A stretch of 64,000 nucleotides of DNA from Caulobacteraceae bacterium (GTDB lineage: Bacteria; Pseudomonadota; Alphaproteobacteria; Caulobacterales; Caulobacteraceae). Below, piece by piece: positions 60,896 to 64,000 of this stretch. Made by a program: the position numbers and the translations under genes. The stretch's first letter is position 1; each line of letters starts with the position of its first letter. Location: assembly GCA_947475415.1 (NCBI GenBank), contig CANJLH010000006.1:124001-188000 (forward strand), read 5' to 3'. Below the pieces are notes generated by a model. That model did no database searches. It worked only from the letters and a program-made list of their open reading frames with translations, and was not told where the DNA came from.

Positions 60896-60925
60896 CTCAT
60901 CCTCCCCGAGGTCGCGGAGAGGATG
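60896..60925 (-). promoter_or_regulatory. SD-masking 10-bp hairpin in the TonB_C leader
   Basis: On the minus strand CATCCTCTCC, loop GCGACCTC, GGGGAGGATG, then AG and the ATG. All ten positions pair in RNA (one U-G). The ribosome-binding site GGGGAGG lies wholly in the stem, so translation should need melting or a binding factor. Confidence 0.6.
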
Positions 60926-60936
60926 TCACAAGCGCT

Positions 60937-62316
60937 CTACGGTTGTGAAGGCCTCTGTCTCGCGCCGGGTTTCAGGCGGTTCATGGCGTCGACCGCCACC
61001 GCGCTGAGCGAGCGCAGGCCGTGCTCGGAGAAGACGTCGAGGGCTGCGTCCAGGGCCATGACGGCCTTGGCGCGCTCGCCGCGGTCCTTGCCGGTCATAT
61101 CCATGCGCGCCTCGTAAAGGCGGGCCAGGTGCACCTGGGCCAGCGCCCAGGCGACGGGATCGCGGCGGGCCGGAGTGCGCGCCAACTCCATCTTCATGGC
61201 GGCTTCGGCGGAATCCAGCACCGCCAGATCGCCCGTGAGTTCGGCGCTGCGCACCAGGCAGACCGCCCGAGAGCTCACCGCGAGGCCACGCAGGGGCGAA
61301 CTGGGCGCCGTGCGCAGGACCACCTCGGCGCGCTCGAAACAGCCGACGGCCTGTTCGAACGCCTGCTCATTGGAGACGGCCTCGCCCAGGGTGTGCAGCG
61401 ACTGCCCCAGCGCCACCTGGACCCGGGCCCAGTCCAGCGGGCTGTGATCTCGGTCGAAGGTCTCCATCACCTCGGTGAGGGCGGTGACGCTATCGGTCAC
61501 CCGCTCCACCTCGCCGCCGAATTCCCCCATCAGCGCCAGGGCCTGGGCGCGAACGGTCTCGGCCCGCGACCACGTCAACGGTTCATATTGCGATTCCACC
61601 AGGGCTGCTGCGCGGGCGGCCTCGGCGCCGGCCTCTTCCAGCAGCGACACGTCCTTCAGCCGCGCGCCCCAGCCCGCCAGCAGATCGGCGCGGATGGTGC
61701 GGGCCTCGGCCGCCAGCGGCCGGGCGGCGGAGAACCGGCGGCGCAGACTCTCCAGGGCGGCGACCGGCGCACTGAAGGCGGCGGCGGCGGCCCGGGCGGC
61801 AGAGGCGTCGCCGACGCCCAGGTTTGCGCGGGCCTCGATGGCGGCCACGCCAATATCGGCCAGGGCGGCGGCCAGGCCGCCCCGGGCGGCGGCGCGGGCT
61901 TCACGGAACGCCACGTCGGCGGCGGCGTTCAGGCCTTCATCGCCGAACAGTTCGGCGCCCAGCATGGCGCAGAACGCCTGTTCGCAGCGGGCGCGCGCCC
62001 AGCCGTCCGGGCGGCGGTTGCGGTCAAAGGCGGCCGCGGCGGATTCGGCGGTGGAGGCGGCCTTCCTAAGGGCCACGGCGTCGCCGGAGCGGCGGGCGAT
62101 CTCACGCCAGACGATGGCGGCTTCCAGCCGGCGCTGGGCTCGGTCCTTGGCGCCCACGCGCCCGGCGGCCACATCGGCCGCGCGGCCCTCCGTGGTCAGC
62201 ATCGGCAGATCGAGAAGTTCGAGGAGCGCGGACTCGCCGCCCGTCAGGCCGTCCTGATGAGGCCGAAACCCTTCGGCCCCGAAGATCCGCCTTAGTTCGC
62301 GGGCGAACTGAAACAT
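60937..62316 (-). CDS. TPR-like helical protein, 459 aa, behind a CtrA box
   Basis: Mostly helical, Ala/Arg-rich, no signal peptide. Repeats of the kind (D/E)PxxW(A/S)RxxxxxAxxLxxLG occur with Trp106, Trp249, Trp296 and Trp390 (for example SPLDWARVQVALGQSLHTLG), a divergent TPR form. N-terminus MFQFARELRRIFGAEGF could contact a membrane or partner. The ATG follows TTGGAGG. A TTAA-N7-TTAA box ~90 bp upstream and a leader with small hairpins suggest cell-cycle control. No named family recognised. Confidence 0.7.
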   Translation of the reverse strand: MFQFARELRRIFGAEGFRPHQDGLTGGESALLELLDLPMLTTEGRAADVAAGRVGAKDRAQRRLEAAIVWREIARRSGDAVALRKAASTAESAAAAFDRNRRPDGWARARCEQAFCAMLGAELFGDEGLNAAADVAFREARAAARGGLAAALADIGVAAIEARANLGVGDASAARAAAAAFSAPVAALESLRRRFSAARPLAAEARTIRADLLAGWGARLKDVSLLEEAGAEAARAAALVESQYEPLTWSRAETVRAQALALMGEFGGEVERVTDSVTALTEVMETFDRDHSPLDWARVQVALGQSLHTLGEAVSNEQAFEQAVGCFERAEVVLRTAPSSPLRGLAVSSRAVCLVRSAELTGDLAVLDSAEAAMKMELARTPARRDPVAWALAQVHLARLYEARMDMTGKDRGERAKAVMALDAALDVFSEHGLRSLSAVAVDAMNRLKPGARQRPSQP

Positions 62317-62406
62317 TCAAACCTCCAACCACGAACCCTTGTCGTCCCACGTCGGGACGCTCTCCGAGAGTTCAGGTGGAGAAAAGCAAAGCCGGAGCCG
62401 CGGGCT

Positions 62407-62421
62407 TTAACAAGTCATTAA
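62407..62421 (-). promoter_or_regulatory. CtrA-type binding site TTAA-N7-TTAA
   Basis: TTAACAAGTCATTAA matches the CtrA consensus exactly and is followed by C on the plus strand. It lies 91-105 bp upstream of the leftward TPR-like gene, placing a transcription start near 62385 if it overlaps a -35 as in activated Caulobacter promoters. Confidence 0.6.
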
Positions 62422-62468
62422 CCAAATACTTAAAAGTGATCCGCGGTTGGCCCGCGGTTTGCACGTGG

Positions 62469-63200
62469 TTAACAACCCGTGAATATATTTGAGATTTCCA
62501 CTGCCGCCAGCACCCGCCATTGACCGGGCGGCAAATTGTCCGGAAGCGCCAGCCCACCGATCCGATCCCGGTGCAGTGCGGTCACATGATTGCCGACGGC
62601 GGCGAACATGCGCCGGACCTGATGGTAGCGGCCCTCATGAATGGTGAGCCAAGCGCGAGTTGGCGAGACAGATTCCAGAACGGCGGGCGCGAGGGGCTTG
62701 TCCTCCCCTTCCAGCATCAGTCCGCCGTCCGCAAACACAGCCGCTTCATCGCCGCTCAACGGCCGGTCCAGGTCGGCGAGGTAGCGCTTCGGCACGTGCG
62801 ACTTCGGAGAAATCACCCGATGCAGCAGCGGGCCGTCATCTGTGATCAGCAGCAGACCCGAGGTTTCCTTGTCCAGTCGCCCAATGGTGGAGAGCGCCGG
62901 GTCCCGGGCGCGCCAACGGGCGGGCAACAGGTCGTAGACGCGAGCGCCCTCCTCCTTGTGCGAACAGACCACGCCCAGAGGCTTGTGCATCATCAGTGTG
63001 AGCGGCGCGGGCGGATCCACCGGCGCCCCGGCCACGGTCATGCGCGCCGGCAGATCCGGCCCCACCGGGACGCGCCGCGATGCGTCGGTGATCGGTTGGC
63101 CATCCAGCACCACTCGGCCCGAGGCGGCCAGTTGCTGCACGGTCCGGCGGGAGCCATAGCCCAGGTTGGCCAACAGGCGGTCGAGGCGGGCGGTGGTCAT
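62469..63200 (-). CDS. rsuA: 16S rRNA pseudouridine synthase RsuA, 243 aa
   Basis: An N-terminal S4 domain (ARLDRLLANLGYGSRRTVQQ) and the synthase core with catalytic Asp in GRLDKETSGLLLITDDG, then TIHEGRYHQVRRMFAAVGNH and LHRDRIGGLAL, closely following E. coli RsuA. It makes pseudouridine 516 in 16S rRNA. Its start overlaps the stop of the upstream RsmC-like gene by four bases, so two 16S rRNA modification genes are coupled. Confidence 0.88.
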   Translation of the reverse strand: MTTARLDRLLANLGYGSRRTVQQLAASGRVVLDGQPITDASRRVPVGPDLPARMTVAGAPVDPPAPLTLMMHKPLGVVCSHKEEGARVYDLLPARWRARDPALSTIGRLDKETSGLLLITDDGPLLHRVISPKSHVPKRYLADLDRPLSGDEAAVFADGGLMLEGEDKPLAPAVLESVSPTRAWLTIHEGRYHQVRRMFAAVGNHVTALHRDRIGGLALPDNLPPGQWRVLAAVEISNIFTGC

Positions 63201-64000
63201 CGCTGCGCCCTATAGACCTTGAACCCACCCGCCTCGGCGCGCTTTTCCACCCGCGCGAAGGCGGCGGTGAGGGCGGCCTCGTAGGGCAGGCCCCTGTTGG
63301 CCACCATCCAGAGGACGCCGCCCTTGCACAGGCTACGCACCGCCGCGGCGATAAAGGCCAGGCCCAGTCCGCGATCCTCCGCGCCGCCGTCATGGAACGG
63401 CGGATTCATGACCACGAAATCCAGCTCTCCGGACGACGATTCCGGCTGGCGCACATCGGCCCAGAGGAACCGGGCGCGAGGATCATCGACATTGCGGCGC
63501 GCGCCGTCGATGGCGCGGCGGTCGATGTCGATCAGCGTCAGAACGCTCACCGCCGGCGCGGTCAGAACCTGGCGCGCCAGGACTCCGGCGCCGCAACCGA
63601 AATCGGCGCCGCGGCCGGACAGGGCTGGCAGGCTTTCCATCAGCATGGCGCTGCCGGGGTCGAGCCGGTCCCAGCTGAACACCCCGGGTTGCGACCACAG
63701 TCCGAGGCCCCTGGCGACCTGCGGCGCGCCGGCGGCGATGGCGGCCTCCAGGCCCTGCAGTTCAACCGGTCGGGTGGCGGTGCAGAAACGATGGTGCCGG
63801 CGAGCCGTTTCGTTCACCGCGCAGCCGAAGCCCTCCAGGGTCTTCCTGAGGCGCTGACCACCTTTGTCCTTGGGCGCCAGCGCGGTGAGCCGGCCGCCGG
63901 CCTTAAGGGCGCGCAGGGCGTGGGCCAACACGGCTGCGCGCTCCACCGCGCCGGGGGGGGCCAGGACCACAGCCGCGGCTGCTGAGGCGTCGGGTAGCGC
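63197..64000 (-). CDS. rsmC: RsmC-like rRNA guanine methyltransferase (5' end outside window)
   Basis: The frame stays open to base 64000, so the N-terminus is missing; 267 residues are visible. SAM-binding ADFGCGAGVLARQVL, TLIDIDRRAIDGARRN and the catalytic MNPPFHDGGAEDRGLGLAFI followed by GGFKVYRAQR match RsmC (16S G1207 N2-methyltransferase) and its relative RlmG. The neighbouring rsuA supports a 16S rRNA target. A run of eight C (minus strand) at 63953-63960 lies within the gene and is prone to sequencing error. Confidence 0.8.
   Translation of the reverse strand, partial: ALPDASAAAAVVLAPPGAVERAAVLAHALRALKAGGRLTALAPKDKGGQRLRKTLEGFGCAVNETARRHHRFCTATRPVELQGLEAAIAAGAPQVARGLGLWSQPGVFSWDRLDPGSAMLMESLPALSGRGADFGCGAGVLARQVLTAPAVSVLTLIDIDRRAIDGARRNVDDPRARFLWADVRQPESSSGELDFVVMNPPFHDGGAEDRGLGLAFIAAAVRSLCKGGVLWMVANRGLPYEAALTAAFARVEKRAEAGGFKVYRAQR

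Overview
This is a GC-rich, densely coding alphaproteobacterial chromosome segment, most likely from the Caulobacteraceae (Caulobacter/Phenylobacterium type). The strongest evidence is a PleC-like cell-fate kinase next to pepN whose phospho-acceptor histidine falls at residue 611, against H610 in Caulobacter PleC. Supporting signs are a TTAA-N7-TTAA (CtrA-type) box, an alphaproteobacterial LexA box (GTTC-N7-GTTC), a DUF2336 protein, a MetH split into two genes, and proteins with Cys-paired TonB C-terminal domains. I see no tRNA, rRNA, CRISPR array, transposase or prophage.

Layout. 1-1740 is the 3' end of a 5-oxoprolinase/hydantoinase gene. 1.8-4.6 kb holds small secreted or lipid-anchored proteins, DUF3297 and an orphan ParA-like ATPase. 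4.7-6.4 kb is a two-gene operon: a DUF35 Zn-ribbon/OB protein and a thiolase-fold protein lacking the usual nucleophilic Cys. 6.6-10.5 kb holds an NTF2-like protein, a cytoplasmic molybdopterin oxidoreductase and a Tat-type exported protein with two NTF2-like domains. 10.6-16.3 kb is a methionine/one-carbon operon (sahR-like regulator-methyltransferase, metF, metH N-part, metH C-part) read leftwards from a palindrome-covered promoter. 16.3-16.8 kb is a gene-less gap with a LexA box fused to a promoter. 16.8-26.2 kb has ettA, a small Cys-rich secreted protein, a TetR regulator, a vWA protein, an SDR, a crotonase and a TPR protein with ten 126-bp repeats.

26.3-31.8 kb holds a hotdog thioesterase, cytochrome P450, a secreted protein, a Kir-type K+ channel and an acyl-CoA dehydrogenase. 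31.9-39.9 kb is pepN, pleC, a Spinster-type MFS transporter and a Cys/Met-metabolism PLP enzyme. 40-50.6 kb has a YDCSK-repeat secreted protein, a phosphotriesterase-family hydrolase, two luciferase-like enzymes, purB, a cupredoxin-FTR1 iron-uptake pair behind a Fur-like box, a zinc dehydrogenase-SDR pair, an amidohydrolase and a persulfide dioxygenase-rhodanese fusion. 50.7-64 kb has a YcgN-type protein, PBP1A, Uup, a three-gene ABC importer, a proline-rich protein, DUF2336, a triple TonB_C protein behind an SD-masking hairpin, a TPR-like protein behind a CtrA box, rsuA and an rsmC-like gene cut by the right edge.

Working picture. Many scattered enzymes (thiolase-fold/DUF35 pair, P450, acyl-CoA dehydrogenase, crotonase, three SDR/MDR dehydrogenases, luciferase-like oxidoreductases, lactonase/amidohydrolase-type hydrolases) suit breakdown of sterol-, terpene- or aromatic-type carbon via CoA esters; no single complete pathway is visible. 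The most unusual signals are the orphan LexA-box promoter at 16.6 kb, the SD-masking hairpin at 60.9 kb, the perfect 12-bp inverted repeat at 19.1 kb, and the molybdoenzyme flanked by three NTF2-like domains.
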